Assembly: GCA_027575765.1 (NCBI GenBank)
Contig: JANBPT010000490.1
Coordinates: forward strand, 1 to 33,739
Source of the DNA: Tieghemiomyces parasiticus
Lineage: Eukaryota; Kickxellomycota; Dimargaritomycetes; Dimargaritales; Dimargaritaceae
Length of the DNA stretch: 33,739 bases
Direction: 5' to 3'
In this document: positions 21,453 to 33,539 of the stretch, one piece after another
Layout: each line of letters starts with the position of its first letter
Numbering within the stretch: position 1 is the stretch's first letter
Position numbers and translations under genes: made by a program
The notes under the pieces: generated by a model
What the model was told of the DNA's origin: nothing
Database searches by the model: none
What the model saw: only the letters and a program-made list of their open reading frames with translations

Positions 21453-23183
21453 ATTGACCCTGTACCCTCGATTTTTAGCGAATAATATAACGCCTCCAGC
21501 ACAAGGCAGGGCTCAACCGGTCTACCATACCCAGTAGTTTCGCCTCCTTCTCCGCCATGTTGCCGCGGGTTGGCTACACCAGGCATAAGAGGGAATGAGA
21601 ATCTTTTACGATTGCCAGGAAAACCGTCCCTGTGCCAATCGGCTTCGGTCGAGGAGCCAGCTTAGCGCTTACCAGTATTCCCTGGGATGCCTTTCTCTCC
21701 ACTCTAAGCAGCCCCCGTGTAGCGACAATATCCATGTTACCGTGGTGTTCATAGTAGCTAAGCAGTCAAGCTAATACTCTTATGTCGTGATCCTTTCCAA
21801 TACTTTTAAATACCTGGTATTTTTCACTGTGATGCTCAGAATGGAGCGGGACCTCGCAGGCCCTGCGTTATAAATCTATCGTAAAGTAAAAATTGAGCCA
21901 ATTGAGTTACGCTCACTAGTGTGTAAAGGGGCTTGGGAGGGTTCATGTTATTCGTTAGCGAAGGGGAGGTCGTGGGACTAGCTGTTTGAAAATCGTGAAG
22001 AACGCCCCTCACCAATCAACACGTCAGAAGAGTATAGCAGGGTGCCTGGTACTGGGGGGGCATGTCTGGGAAAGCATATGAGATTCAAGAAACGGCAACC
22101 CACTTATATAGTTATACGCACACTCTGTCAGCCTCTAAATACTGCAAAGTGAGCTCAATGGTGATATAATAACGTAAACAAGTCCTAAATGTACGGCTCC
22201 TAAGTAACGGCCGTGGTCCCACACAGTCAATACCAAGTACTGCGTGTTAGTTGCTATTATCCAGCGGCTTTTGTGGTACCGTTTACATTTAGGTATATCG
22301 TTAAACAGACGTGGCTATATTCAGTAATATTGGATAGAATATGTCTTGTGAAGTCTAGCGAGAGAACCTAGATATATCTAAAGCCTCATATAGCGCCTTC
22401 TTGCTATTACAACATACCAGCAACGCCGGAACAATCGCATGTTAGGCAGTGCCCTTTACCAATATCATACTAAGTTTGGCACATGATTAGCCCATTCAGC
22501 GGGGTAGAGTGCTCAAGATATCCGTGTTAACAGCACTGAAACAGTCGGGTTCGCCATGAGAAGCGATTCAGTAACCAATACGATTAAATTAGAAATATCG
22601 ATTCAATATGATCATAAATGGGAGCGATATTTTTTTCGTTAGGCGAGTAGTAATTAGCTATAATATAGGTCATTCAAGTCGCCCAGGATAAAAATAAAAC
22701 GATGAATTTCAGAAAAGCACGAAATATTGGACAGTGGCAAATTCAATGATAATAAGGAAAACGATAGTGAGACAAGTGAGGGGCATGCACTTATTTGATC
22801 TACTCATTGGCGTCTGTAATCAATTACGACGTTATAGACCTAATAGCCTATCTAGATATCACTAATGATTGACCCGAAAACCGGTGTACAAGTCTCCCTC
22901 TCCTAACTACATGAGTCTGGGCAACTCAATTGTACTACTTCATGACTTGGAAACTACTTAACGAATAATCCCTACCAGTCAATGAAATTGCCGGCATTAC
23001 AGATTTTTGATGTACCACGATGGTAGACGAGGAGAATGGTTTATTTAACATTGCGTAAAACGCAGCGACTCTCATAGTATTGGGCGGAGGTCATTGCATA
23101 GCCCGCTTGAATAAAAACTCTGCTGGAGAAAATGTGATTCCAATTGGTCGTGGTGGGTAGAGTCCCTGTAGTTGGGGTGGTGT
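21453..23183. other. AT-rich gene-free stretch
   Basis: 1.7 kb with stops in all frames and no recognisable gene. If the flanking LINE-like fragments belong to one element, the reverse transcriptase part would have been here, but no YxDD or similar motif can be read. Confidence 0.5.
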
Positions 23184-23758
23184 TTAGATGTGGAACAGGG
23201 ATTGTCGGCCTCTGCAACCTGTCCAGACCTGGTGGAGGGCTACCGTTAGGACATCTCGATGGTGACGGGAAAGGGCGAGGTCTGAGTTAGTGGGGGTGAT
23301 GTCAGGTGTGCGGTTGCCTCCAGAGTAGGGGAGCCAGAAGTATCTAGGGCGATAAAGAGCCCAGGCCACAGTATTGAGTTATGTGTGTAGGTATCAGGAG
23401 TACTTAGCACTGCGTACATTGTAGCTGGGGGTCGAAAGTAGAGCTTACCAGCCAAGCCAATATTAGGCGACCTGGGGCCATAGCGAGGGTGGTAGAGGAA
23501 ATTCTGGGCTGCATATTGTTTTTTTAATACAGACCGGTAGCAACAAATGTGATTATTGCGGGTGTAGCGACGTTTTTCGAGTACTCTTATGCTCTTCGGG
23601 GGGACTAATTTTGGGCTCGAGTCTGCTTGTAGCTTAGGGCGATTAAAGGGTGTCGTTATTGAAGGGAGCGAGGGCGCACAGTAGAGAAGAGTAAGCTGTA
23701 GAAGTGTGAGTGGCAATTCATAGTGAGTAGCCAACATGTGACGCCTGGAGAGTCGCAA
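23184..23758 (-). mobile_element. Decayed LINE endonuclease fragment
   Basis: One minus-strand frame (23758-23246) reads LYFRPPATMYAVLSTP and then ILWPGLFIALD. These match the YRPP and ILxxGDFNAxD stations of the AP-endonuclease domain of non-LTR retrotransposons, with the catalytic GDFNA altered to GLFIA. A second, overlapping frame (23369-23184) then gives NRTPDITPTNSDLALSRHH, matching the STPDITxTNSDL station further along the same domain. A frameshift between the two frames, loss of catalytic residues and stops show it is a dead copy. The order of motifs is correct for the minus strand. Confidence 0.45.
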
Positions 23759-24431
23759 GAGAACAAGCGGCGTCGGAAAGTAAGGCTCGTATCAAGGAGA
23801 AAGAATGACCTCAACAGTACCTGTTTAATTATACACGGGTGCCTAATATAGACGTCAGCAGTCCTGGGTATAACGATCACCGTTGTAGAACGGTTAAGAC
23901 AACACCAAGACAATGGATGATGGACCAGTGCTATTTCTTTAATTTACTACCATAACTCTGTGTACGGTTGACAGTATTATATTGCACTATGGTTATAATC
24001 GTGTATACCACATGCAGTCCAATTGCATTTGCGTAGCAGTGGGTAATTATGAATGTGGAACATCTAAAACTAACTAGCTCAATAAGCGTCATTGTCACGT
24101 CATAAAATTATGTTCACCAGTTTCTAATATTTAATAACATAGAGAGCTTAATAAATCTTACTGCGAAAAATATAAACTATTAAATAGCACAATGTAAATT
24201 GCCTAACAACGGATAATCGAGCACCATTTACACCAGCCAGGTAAAGTTGCCAATAAACAAGGGTAATGGCCTCAGTATAATTAACACGGACTTGGTGAAA
24301 CGCCAGGGACATTGGATATGGGATGGGGAAGAAAACAGAGGAGATCCGTTGACTGATTCGAGTTGCGCGTAGTTGATTAACATTTCTCCAATGACCTACA
24401 CTCCCCGGGTTCTCCAGTGTGGCTTTACCAC
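23759..24431. other. AT-rich gene-free stretch
   Basis: 670 nt with no recognisable gene. It may contain more LINE debris and, at its right end, the 3' UTR of the second receptor gene. Confidence 0.45.
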
Positions 24432-25670
24432 CTATAGACATGTGGGGTCGTCAAAGTCAAACATGTTGCCCTTTTCGACCATGGCCGATTGGGCCTCGAT
24501 CGCCTCCATGCCTTCGAGACCGCGTAGCTTGTGAGAGCTTGCGCTTTGGCCGTTCTCGAGATCATTGCCGAAATATCCGGTGACGCCCGGACCCATGTCG
24601 AGGGTCTGGAGGTGTGGCGAGCTACCAGCGGGTGCGCCAGTAGCATGACTGCAGCTGGCACCTGTATGGCCGGAATGGCCCATGTTGTAGGTGGTATTGC
24701 CCGTCTGGCCGGAAGGGCCGGCGTTGGTGCCACCGGTGGAAGAGTTGTAGGTACCGGCGGAGCTAGTACCTAGTCGACGGGACACGCGGGACCAGAGCGA
24801 GCTAAAGCCAAAGTTGTTATGGCGGTACGTGGACAGCATGACTGGGTGGAAGAGCAGGATGACGAAGTTGAAGATACCCTGCATGGAATACACGATGTTG
24901 GCACCAGCGTTCCAGTAGGCGGCGAAGGGGCCTGGGACGTAGGCCTGGAACCAAGATGAGAGGACGTAGGGCACGTAGACGACAAACATGATGATGGGAT
25001 AGGCAATAATCAGGCGGGTGTTGCGGACCAGAGCCTTGGACATGGCCTTGGCGTGCTCGCCCTGGTCAAAGCGATTGAGATGGGATTGAGAGCGGAAAAC
25101 CTTGACGCACACGCAGACAACAACTATGATAGAGTAGATAATTCCAATATGCATCCACATGTTGGTCCAGACGATCAGGAAGCGGGAGGGCAAAGAACCC
25201 TCCGTGCCGACCATGACCACACCGTCGGGGGTGAGACGCACATCGGGAAGAATGAGGTACCAGAAACCAGCGAAGAAGGCGATGGCAGTACCGATGAGCG
25301 GGTACCAGCGGCGGATACGGGCCTGGCGCGGGAGACGGTGGAAGAAGACCAGCTGGAGGTCGAGGGTGATCATGGCGTTGAGATAGATGAACCAGTAGGC
25401 GCTGAAAAAACTGACCCACATGAGGAATAGGGCAAAAGATTGGCCAGTTGGAAAATTACCCATGAAGGTGAGCGGGTTGGTCACGATATCGGCGATACGG
25501 AGTGGAAAGTCGGAGACTGCAATCCACAGACTCAGGTTAAAGGAGGGAGACTCCTTGGACGAGGGCTGCTTGTGCCACACCCACAGGACGATGATGATGG
25601 AGGCCAAGCTGCATAGCATGGACAGGCCATCCAGTACGTAGATAGCTACGTAAATATCGAGCATACCCAT
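24432..25670 (-). CDS. 7TM receptor-like membrane protein, copy 2
   Basis: A single exon of 412 residues, a close paralogue of the gene at 19716-20966. The seven membrane segments and their loops are almost the same: both carry FRSQSHLxRFDQGEHAKAM in the third inner loop and YRHNNFGFSSLWSRVSRR after segment 7. Differences concentrate in the second outer loop, the outer end of segment 6 and the tail. Tail stations kept in both are GTYNSSTG, GPSGQTGN, SPHLQTLDMGPGVTG, HKLRGLEGMEAIEAQ, AMVEKG and the terminal DDPTCL. Long tracts of identical DNA suggest a recent duplication or gene conversion. The copies sit head-to-tail, 3.5 kb apart. The likely role is ligand sensing at the plasma membrane; ligand and G-protein partner are unknown. 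Confidence 0.85.
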   Translation of the reverse strand: MGMLDIYVAIYVLDGLSMLCSLASIIIVLWVWHKQPSSKESPSFNLSLWIAVSDFPLRIADIVTNPLTFMGNFPTGQSFALFLMWVSFFSAYWFIYLNAMITLDLQLVFFHRLPRQARIRRWYPLIGTAIAFFAGFWYLILPDVRLTPDGVVMVGTEGSLPSRFLIVWTNMWMHIGIIYSIIVVVCVCVKVFRSQSHLNRFDQGEHAKAMSKALVRNTRLIIAYPIIMFVVYVPYVLSSWFQAYVPGPFAAYWNAGANIVYSMQGIFNFVILLFHPVMLSTYRHNNFGFSSLWSRVSRRLGTSSAGTYNSSTGGTNAGPSGQTGNTTYNMGHSGHTGASCSHATGAPAGSSPHLQTLDMGPGVTGYFGNDLENGQSASSHKLRGLEGMEAIEAQSAMVEKGNMFDFDDPTCL

Positions 25671-25696
25671 CTTGGCGGTCGGGGTGTCGCGAGACG
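25671..25696 (-). promoter_or_regulatory. Conserved 26-nt leader before receptor copy 2
   Basis: Same element as before the other two receptor starts, with a single T-to-C change (CACCCCGACC instead of CACCTCGACC). Similarity to the other copies stops directly upstream of it. Confidence 0.6.
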
Positions 25697-27183
25697 ATTA
25701 TAAAAGGATTAGATATGCGTGGCAGAGGTGATGGTATTATGTAAAGAAGCTACCAGCGTATGCAGGGTTCAAACTTAAAACCAAAAGCTACAATGAATAG
25801 GTATTTAAGTTAGGGCACTCAGATCTGGAAGGAAACGTGGAGACTACAGTCCCAGGGTAGGAATACTAGAGGGTGGAAAGAAACCTCTTGCCTTTAGGAA
25901 AATGGGGATGAGGCGGAGTTCAAAGATTATATACGGGGTGGGCTATGTATGCGGCATAGACATTAACGGAAAGATTAGGCCGAGAAATACCAGTAGGGGC
26001 CCAGGAAACACCGACTGACGATAAAAAGAGGATAGGCAAAAGAGCTGCTGAGTGATACGGGCGTTATGGAAGTACCGTACGAGCTAGTTGTACTGGTGCC
26101 TTTATATATCAACCCTCCAGGGGGATTCCAGCAGGCAAGCTACGGAAGAAGGCGGAAGTGGCGGAGGCTGACTGCTACGGATGTCGACAAGGGAGCCTGG
26201 TTGAGGATGGGACTGAAATGAAGATGCGCGCGGCTTGTGGAGTGTGGGCTCAGTACTGTCCATTTTTGGACGTGCTGGAGCGCGTCTAAAGCGGATTTAC
26301 TGCTCGTCGCCCTCTTTCTTTCTCTCCAGTGGGTGAGTTGGGGCTGTCTGGCACTGCTGACTCGGCTGGTCGGCCTACACATCAGACCATTTGCATGAGA
26401 CACCTCACACTTTTCTATATCATGACTTAACATTCATACTGTCGAGGTAAACGTTTTAGCTAGCGACAGTCAAGTAGTACTAGGCCACCTATTGACGATC
26501 TCATATAATTGTACAATTTATCCAATCCCAAACTCTTTGGTTGCCCATTACTCAGAGTTGAACAGAAACGTATGCCTGAAAAAGACTTTTTACAAACTGC
26601 ACTGCCCGCAATTACGTGCCAATCTGTGCGACAATTTAAATGCCCAAACCGATGATGAGGACATATTGGCTATCCCGTCCCTGTTTTAGATATGCCAGTG
26701 TAGCGAATAGCTATGCATTGTACCTTAAATAAATCTGCAAGGAACTGAGCGTTGGATATGAGAGGTGCATTTTATGGCTCAATGGGCGATTGGTGTAACG
26801 GCGAACACTGTCATCGCACTGCATTTAGACAAAATTGACCGTAAAAGAGGGATAAAGTTTGCGCCAAAATTAGTGGCCGGCCCATCGCTGCGATTGGAGT
26901 CAGAAAAGAATGGAGTAAGAGGCGTTGCTGAGAAGGGAGTCGAAAATGCCAGCGGACAGCGACCTGCGGGACTATCCTGCAAGTGAGAGAAGTAGCTCAT
27001 AAGTGTGAGGATCTCCCGTCGAACCTCCCAGTACAGCAAAGTTACACAAGGGCCGGGCCCACGGCGCTTACTCGGTTTGCGGCATGTTGGACTCGAGTTG
27101 CTTACAGCAAGCTCCCCATCGCTCGCTGGTGGTACAATTTCCGCACCCTGATATGGTAACCGATTCACCGGCAACAGTTCAAT
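25697..27183. other. Upstream region of receptor copy 2 and gene-free DNA
   Basis: Purine-rich on the plus strand to about 26,300, i.e. pyrimidine-rich in the direction of receptor copy 2, as expected for its promoter. A minus-strand TATATAAA lies at 26108-26101, about 430 nt upstream of its ATG. Beyond that only short frames without recognisable content are present. Confidence 0.4.
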
Positions 27184-27500
27184 GTGGAAACCCTGGAAGA
27201 AGGCGGCTCGAGTGTGCCTGGCAAGTTACTTTTACTTGCCAATATTTCTCCCAGTTCTGAATATGTACAAGCGATATTGCTTCCTGACCAGGTGGTGATC
27301 TACACAGACTTAAGTCTTAACCAAGGACAACCTGCTGCTCGTGGAGTCCACCGCTTTTGTTCCACGATAAGAGCCTAAAGGTACTGAATATATTTTTCCA
27401 GGGGTGGTCGGCCGACTTCTTCCCACTGCACTGGATCGGCCACAACAGGGTAGGAAAACAAGTATGTGAGGGCGCGATTATGTATGTGGGCGAGGTTCAG
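27184..27500 (+). mobile_element. Decayed RNase H-like fragment of a LINE (tentative)
   Basis: The frame 27184-27378 reads AILLPDQVVIYTDLSLNQGQ. This resembles the VVIYTDGSL opening of the RNase H domain found in some non-LTR retrotransposons, with the usual Gly replaced by Leu. Possible continuation in other frames after 27378 is broken by stops. Only the one station is clear, so a chance match is possible. Confidence 0.3.
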
Positions 27501-28245
27501 GGCAGTGAATAGTCCGGCATTTCCGTTGTAATGAGGCTGACAGCGTCGGCATGTTATCTGTGTATGTTATGTGAGGATCGGAAAGCCGTCTCGGAGTTAG
27601 CATCGGCAGTGTAAAAGATAAGTGGTGGTAAAACAGCCCGTGTGGATGGTGCAAAGAGAATTGGCAAAGCTGTTAGGATGCCAGGCGTGGCGGTTACCCA
27701 AACCGCCGCTCGAGGTCCAGCCGTATTTCATGAGAGATGCTACCCCTGATCCCCACCAGAGTGGGTAAGAGAAAAGGTCTACAGCTAAGCCCCAGTGTTC
27801 TACTTTGTGGAAAATGGTCGACCGATAATTGTTGATGGTAGTTGATAGGGTGTAAGTGTGGGGGGATCGTGTACGGCCGTAGACAAGTTGTGGTCGACAA
27901 GCGTTCGAGTCACAGTATAGTGAGCATATCGCAGCCGGGGCAAGTTAAATTTCGCAATGGTATACGGTTTAGGCCAGGGTCCGACTGGAGGGTGAGGATA
28001 CGGCCCGCTGACAACCCTGGGTGATAATTCATACGAGGGGGTGCTGTACCCTTGCGATACTTTCCCGACCAGGTAGTCTATCCAATATCTATGTGAAGCG
28101 TGGCAATTTGGATAAAGTTGCGCAATGGGTCACAAAAGTTGTCTGTGCTCGGCATTTAACTGTCTGACATTGACCATCCTGTGTTTATCACATCTACACC
28201 CGGTCGCTCACTTCAGCCCATGTAAACTATGTAACCCAGTCAAGA
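27501..28245. other. Gene-free stretch
   Basis: 745 nt with only short frames and no recognisable motif. It would be the boundary between the RNase H-like fragment and the next LINE-like fragment. Confidence 0.4.
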
Positions 28246-28941
28246 TTGTATTTCCCTGGGTTGATTGGCGTTGACTGGGAGCAAATACCCTGTGTGCCAC
28301 AAAATATGCTTCTTGAGTGTGTTCAGAATGCTAAAGGGTCACCCACAGTCGGTGCCCTTGGGCTCGTATTTTTACACACGTTGAGGACTTGCCGAGCATT
28401 TTTGGATACCATGTCCAAACAACGAGTCCGACAGCCATTAGAGATTTACAAGTGCGCCTTCCCACGCCCTACTCGCTATCCATCACTCAGATACTTCAGG
28501 TCCAACTACCAATCACAGTAGCGGAAGTCCTTTTCCGACTTTATCATCTAAGGCAGTGGTGGATACCAATCACGTTTCGTTTCTATCTCAATTATATTTC
28601 GCAAGGGCGCACGAGGTCCGCTGATGTCGACGTCAGGAAAATCGAGCGTTTTCGGTTCCCCAAAACCACAGTGCAGCCTGTCCGAACCCCCATGTCAGGT
28701 GGGCTACAGCGTAAACAGAGTGGAAGGGGCTAGAGCCCTGTGTGCATGGTGTAGCCAACTGCACATTATGAACTGTCCAGGTGGTTGGCTGCACAGAAGA
28801 GATCGGCGGCTGGAGGAGCGACATAGGTGTGGGAAACAACAGGCCTGCCGCCTGCCTATGAGGGAACAAATATTAGGTCTAGCTAGACAACAGCCACATG
28901 ATTGGAATCGACCATGGCTACCTAATAAGCGACGACGGTAA
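28246..28941 (+). mobile_element. Decayed LINE ORF1 (gag-like) fragment with zinc-knuckle remnant
   Basis: Three overlapping short frames (28246-28521, 28389-28733, 28624-28941) look like one protein broken by frameshifts. The last reads LCAWCSQLHIMNCPGGWL and then RCGKQQACRLPMREQI. The first part has Cys-x2-Cys-x3-His-x3-Cys spacing. The second looks like a knuckle of the CxxCGGKHxAC type that has lost a few residues. Zinc knuckles at the end of ORF1, followed by an endonuclease on the same strand about 1 kb later, is the order expected for a LINE. It is not functional. Confidence 0.35.
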
Positions 28942-29869
28942 AATACCAGCTTGGGTGTCCAGGTAGCAAACTAGTGACAAATCCCATGGGAAGCAACTGA
29001 AGGCCCCGCCGCGTTATCGACGGTTCAGGTTCAACGATACTGAGAAATCACATACGGCTGTAGGTGGTGGTCAGGCCTCCTCTCATTCCACGCTCCGCTT
29101 CCACTCGATATATCAGCGAATCCTACCTGTCGCAAGGGCCCAACCCTTGTGCCGACCCAGGCACAGGGTCATGACAGGCCACTTGTCTGCCGGGTATAGG
29201 ATGGACAACGTGGATACCATACTATTTTGCGTTGTGACACCCTCGATGACCGATAGGGCTACTCGTGGCTATTCAACTACTTTCAATCCCGGCGTCCCGA
29301 GAATCCCTGCCTCCTCGCCTGGGAGACGAGCACGGAGGTTCCCTCAGTATAGTGTCATGGCACCGAAACTATGTGGTAGCCTCGCGTACCATTAACTATA
29401 AGACTTATGCGGAGCGTCGAACGATACGGCAGATACCAATGACCTAAATCCCAATGGTGACCGACGGAAACGATCGGGACGCTACCTTTCTATTGACATA
29501 CCCTCTTGCTTTCCCATCTCGCTAAAAAGTACTCCAACCTAACCCGGATTTTCTCCGAGCCGCTTAACTTGAGGCGATACATCCAAAAAACGGTGTGCCG
29601 GGATGAACCGCCCTGTCTATGGCACACATCGCAGGCTCTGATCTTGGTTCCTCCTCCCTTCCCAACACTCTTCCTCGTTAACTTGGCTCTTCTATTAATA
29701 GATCCAACGGATATGGTTTCTTTCCGACTTAGGGACGCTTCGAAGACGACGTACCGAGGCTAGTCTGGCATCCCAGCTAAAAATAATACGACGGTGTAAT
29801 CATTTGCCCTATTGACAGCAATTTCGGACATGGGGTGCAAACCTAGCCCTGCACTGGTATACCACTGGA
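28942..29869. other. Gene-free stretch between LINE-like fragments
   Basis: About 930 nt holding short frames (such as 29147-29395 and 29506-29763) that I cannot assign to any family. If the flanking fragments are one element, this would be an ORF1/ORF2 junction enlarged by insertions. Confidence 0.4.
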
Positions 29870-30300
29870 ATGGAGATTGCTCTGCTATCCAACCGACCCC
29901 AGACCGACATTTACTTCCTATGCAAGACCAAATTGACTTACGTACGTGTGTATTGGAAACAGGGTATAGATGCCAGAGATGATGTAGCACTTTTAGATAG
30001 CCCACAGGAGATAATCTGTCGAGTATCAGTTGTATTCGATCTGCAGTTATCAGTGGCCTGCCTCGGTGGTATACAGTTGGCCGCATTCCACAATCCATGC
30101 ACAAAGTTGGGCTGGTGCGGTACCTATTTCCTAGACGCCGCACTGCGCAAAAGTTTATATCGTGGATAGCAAATCCACCACCAGTATATGGGTAACTCCT
30201 CCAGCTCTGATGTGGGTGCATCCTTTTGGATACCTGTCACCGACCTGGCCCGGTGACGCGAGGTAAACGGCCATCTATTAGTGAGACGCACTCGAGTTTA
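29870..30300 (+). mobile_element. Decayed LINE endonuclease fragment, plus strand
   Basis: The frame at 29870-30169 reads LLSNRPQTDIYFLCKTKLT, resembling the LLxxRPxxDIxxLxETKLT station of LINE AP-endonucleases with the catalytic Glu changed to Lys. EIICRVSVVFDLQLSVAC follows, like the next beta-strand pair of that fold. Just before it, YHWNG in another frame resembles the WN start of the domain. Near 30,210-30,250 a further frame gives PTWPGDAR, which may be what remains of the GDFNAR station. Several frameshifts are needed, so the copy is dead. It lies on the strand opposite to the fragment at 23184-23758. Confidence 0.35.
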
Positions 30301-33300
30301 GGAACTATGGCTGAGCCTGTCAGCGGTCACCTTAGCATGGACAGATCCAACACAGTACCTATGCTTCACTAGATGACAGGCACACTATAGCTGTAACACA
30401 CTACCCAAGGTCTTAAGTCCAGTGGTGATTTAATATCTGGTACAGCTTCGATCTAGACCGGTCAACTCTCGATCAGCAGGGCCAGAGCACTGTGTACATC
30501 CAACTTAAATTGCTGTAGCACGGCCCAGTCGGGGCGATTCAAGAATGTGATGGCTCCTGGCTTAAGTGTAGCTCCCCCGGTGTATCTGGCCCTGCGCTGG
30601 CGCTCGGTAGTCCGAGCCTTGGCCAATACTGACTAATTTGTGCTTCTAATATAAAGCACCTTGGTTCGAATGGTGCAGTCCAGACTTAAGCCGAGCACTC
30701 AATTGCTTCCCAACAGCGACTCTCTTATCTCTCTGCTAAACATCCACCCGCTGGTAAAATTAATGGGAAACGGATAGACGTTAAAGACAGTCAGAGGAAG
30801 AGGTGGCGGGACAATGTCGATTGGCCAGTGGGAAATGGCCAGCCGACAAAGATACTGAGTGACCTACGTGCAAATGAACCCCGAATGTTGTTTTGAGATC
30901 ATATGGGTCGGGGGTCCAACAGAGGAGGGGCGGAGTGTTGCAGGGCTAGGTAGCTCGGCTAAAACCATTGGTCCAAATAATGATAGACATATTGTTCACA
31001 CGCGTGGCCTGTTTACCAACTAGCAGTGCCCCTGCTGTTCCTCAACTTTCACCATGCTACCTGAGGGGAAAAGGGCCACATGGCCATGACAGCGGACGCA
31101 ACCCCCGCCGTCTAACCAGGCTCAACAGAAAGTCTGGGCGGGAGGAAGTGAGAAATTGCCGGGCATTTGCGACATGAGGGGATCGCCGTCGCGTAGAGCA
31201 GGGTCAAGGTTTATCAACAAAAGACAATCAAACTGCTGCCGCCTTCCACCTCATTATTCTACGCACTGCCAGGTCCGCCCTCACTCCCTTACCTATCGCT
31301 CACCTTGGCCGTTCACCAGTACCCTGTATCGATTCGATAGGAGAGTTGCTGTCGATCATCTCTGTCTCTGGTCATGGATGGTAAAAAGAGAGCAGGTCAG
31401 ACAATGCGTCGGGCGACGAAGCCAGGCTCGCGTTCATTTCTTTGCTTCCCTGGCCCCTCCTTTCATTGCAATTCAGTGTCTCACCAACCGTGACCACAGT
31501 ACAGCTAGAGTCATAAGCCAGGGGGTGGTATCCCACCAGCCAGTTGCTTAACTCCCGCCCCCATCTGGCACCAGTCGTCTCACGTTACGATCGGATGACT
31601 AGCAAGCAGGAGGCTAATAAAAGGGTTTGTAGGACGTGGAAAGTGTTGGGTATCTGATGGCGAGATATAAAGTCATTTACAACTGGGGTGGAATCGATAG
31701 TTAACTAGCGTATACTTGCTCAGAGTGACCAGGCGGAAATGTGAACGAGGATAAAAAAAATCTCACACTACAGGGTCAATCACCCACCATTTTTTCTTCC
31801 TCCGCTCACGAACTTAACTGTATCACTATAGGCTGTGAATCACCATCCTTTCGGTGACCAAAAACGGCGTGAAGCGGAAGTCAGACGCTTTAATGTGAGA
31901 TCATCCAGGCTGTCCGTCCGAAACAGTGTGCGGGTAGTTACGACTCGGGCTTACGCTTACCTTCTGTTATAGGAATTGCTGAACATGGCTCTAAAGTCGA
32001 ATAAAACGGGTAGCAGTGCATCGATGTACTCTCACTGACGAAAGATAGGCCGAAGAAAAGTCACAGTAAGACACTGGCTTCTGCTACCTTGACCAGGGAC
32101 AGTGTCTCCATCTTTTAGCAGTTCGCCACTCGCCGATTCGAGATGCTTAGTGGAGGATAATAGTGTAACTCGGAGGCAGAATCTGGATGACTGGCATCCA
32201 CATAGCGTACATTATTTCTTACATCCCCTCGCAGTATTGTTGTGTACTTATCTCCCGTAAGCATCCTGTACAGTACAAGACACAGGTTGAGATAAGGGGT
32301 TAGACTGGACAAGATAATCTCTCAAAAAGACACAAGTGACCGCCATCAGTAGGCGGAACCCCACATCTGCCTTTTGATGACTGGGCAGCTACGGAAGGTT
32401 GCCAGTTGCTAATTTAGAGTAGTAGAAAGCTCGCACCGCTCATGATAAAGAATCCGTGATTTCCAACGCGAGGATGCCCCTAGTTCTAATAGGCTCGTCG
32501 CCTCGTCTGCGTAGGCAGGTAAACATAAACTACAATTGCAAACCTGTATCGGTGAAACGTAGCTGACCGGCGAGAGGTGTGGCAAAGAGGTAAATTTCGG
32601 ATCAATAAACACATTGATATTACCATCCCGATCTCCAAGACCCTGCTCTCACTAATTAACCTTTCCTCCACCTAATAAGCTAGCCTACTTCTAGCCAGTT
32701 AATGATGAACCTTCCTCCCACACCCATCGTGTCTGTTTCTAACACCCCCTCCCTTCATATCTCGCACCTCTACTCATCAACACCTGTTCACTCTTTCGGA
32801 CCAAACCCATATAATTTTTCCCATGGACTCCTATGGCCATGTCTGGCACCAACTCTAGGTTGCCAACCGGGAGCAGTGTCCACCATCACGAGAAGTTTAG
32901 AGGCATGCACCATTATGAAAGCGAGGTAGGAGGCGGATAGGTGAATTAGCCGTACAACGTACTTACTACTACATTTTAGTGGATCCATATTATCCACTGT
33001 CAGCGTTGCACATCCCTTTTCTCCTCAGATCGTTGGCCGGATTTGCGCACATGTACATCTAGACATCGGCACCCTGACAACCCTCTCCGTCGCCCTCGTC
33101 GTTACCGCTCGAACTACTAATAAAAGAAGGGCCCGACCCTGCTACCTTCTTCGGTACGCCCATAACGCCCCTACCATCGGTCCTTTCCTTCAGTTCTCCA
33201 TTCCCACCCAAACCAACTTTCCCCAGCCCTTGACCTCTGGGCCCTTACTGTTTTTGGTCGACCAAGTCACCCCATTGATGTGTATACTTCGTATATAGCC
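30301..33300. other. Long gene-free stretch
   Basis: 3 kb of short frames on both strands. The longest (31156-31551, 131 codons, Arg/Ser/His-rich) has no recognisable domain. Any retroelement remains here are too decayed to name. From about 32,640 the plus strand becomes C/T-rich, which probably marks the upstream region of the third receptor gene. Confidence 0.45.
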
Positions 33301-33307
33301 CATTCTG

Positions 33308-33314
33308 TATAAAA
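33308..33314 (+). promoter_or_regulatory. Candidate TATA box of receptor copy 3
   Basis: TATAAAA about 250 nt upstream of the third receptor start, followed by C/T-rich sequence. The leader between it and the ATG at 33566 contains no other ATG. Confidence 0.4.
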
Positions 33315-33539
33315 TCCCTGAACCCTCTCGTTGCCATCAATTCGCACATTTTTTTTCCATTCTCCATAACACTTTATCTCTGGGGTTATATTCCTTTCAT
33401 CCCCACATCACAACCCATAAAACCACCCAAAGGCCCACGTTGGAGTCTACCACTTTTAGGTTTGGACCCTGCATACGCCGGCAGCGTTCCCATAACTTTT
33501 TTCCTTCCTCCCTATTACCTACATCTGAGCTCTACTAGC

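Noticed and set aside
23246..23758. 170-codon minus-strand frame as an intact gene
   Set aside because: Motifs match a LINE endonuclease, but the catalytic GDFN station is altered and the domain continues in another frame, so it is a dead fragment.
30660..30680. GGTTCGAAT resembling a tRNA B box
   Set aside because: The flanking bases do not form a T-stem, and no A box or acceptor stem pairs around it.
31156..31551. 131-codon plus-strand frame in the gene-poor region
   Set aside because: No recognisable domain or conserved motif, no partner exon, and it sits in DNA full of decayed repeats.
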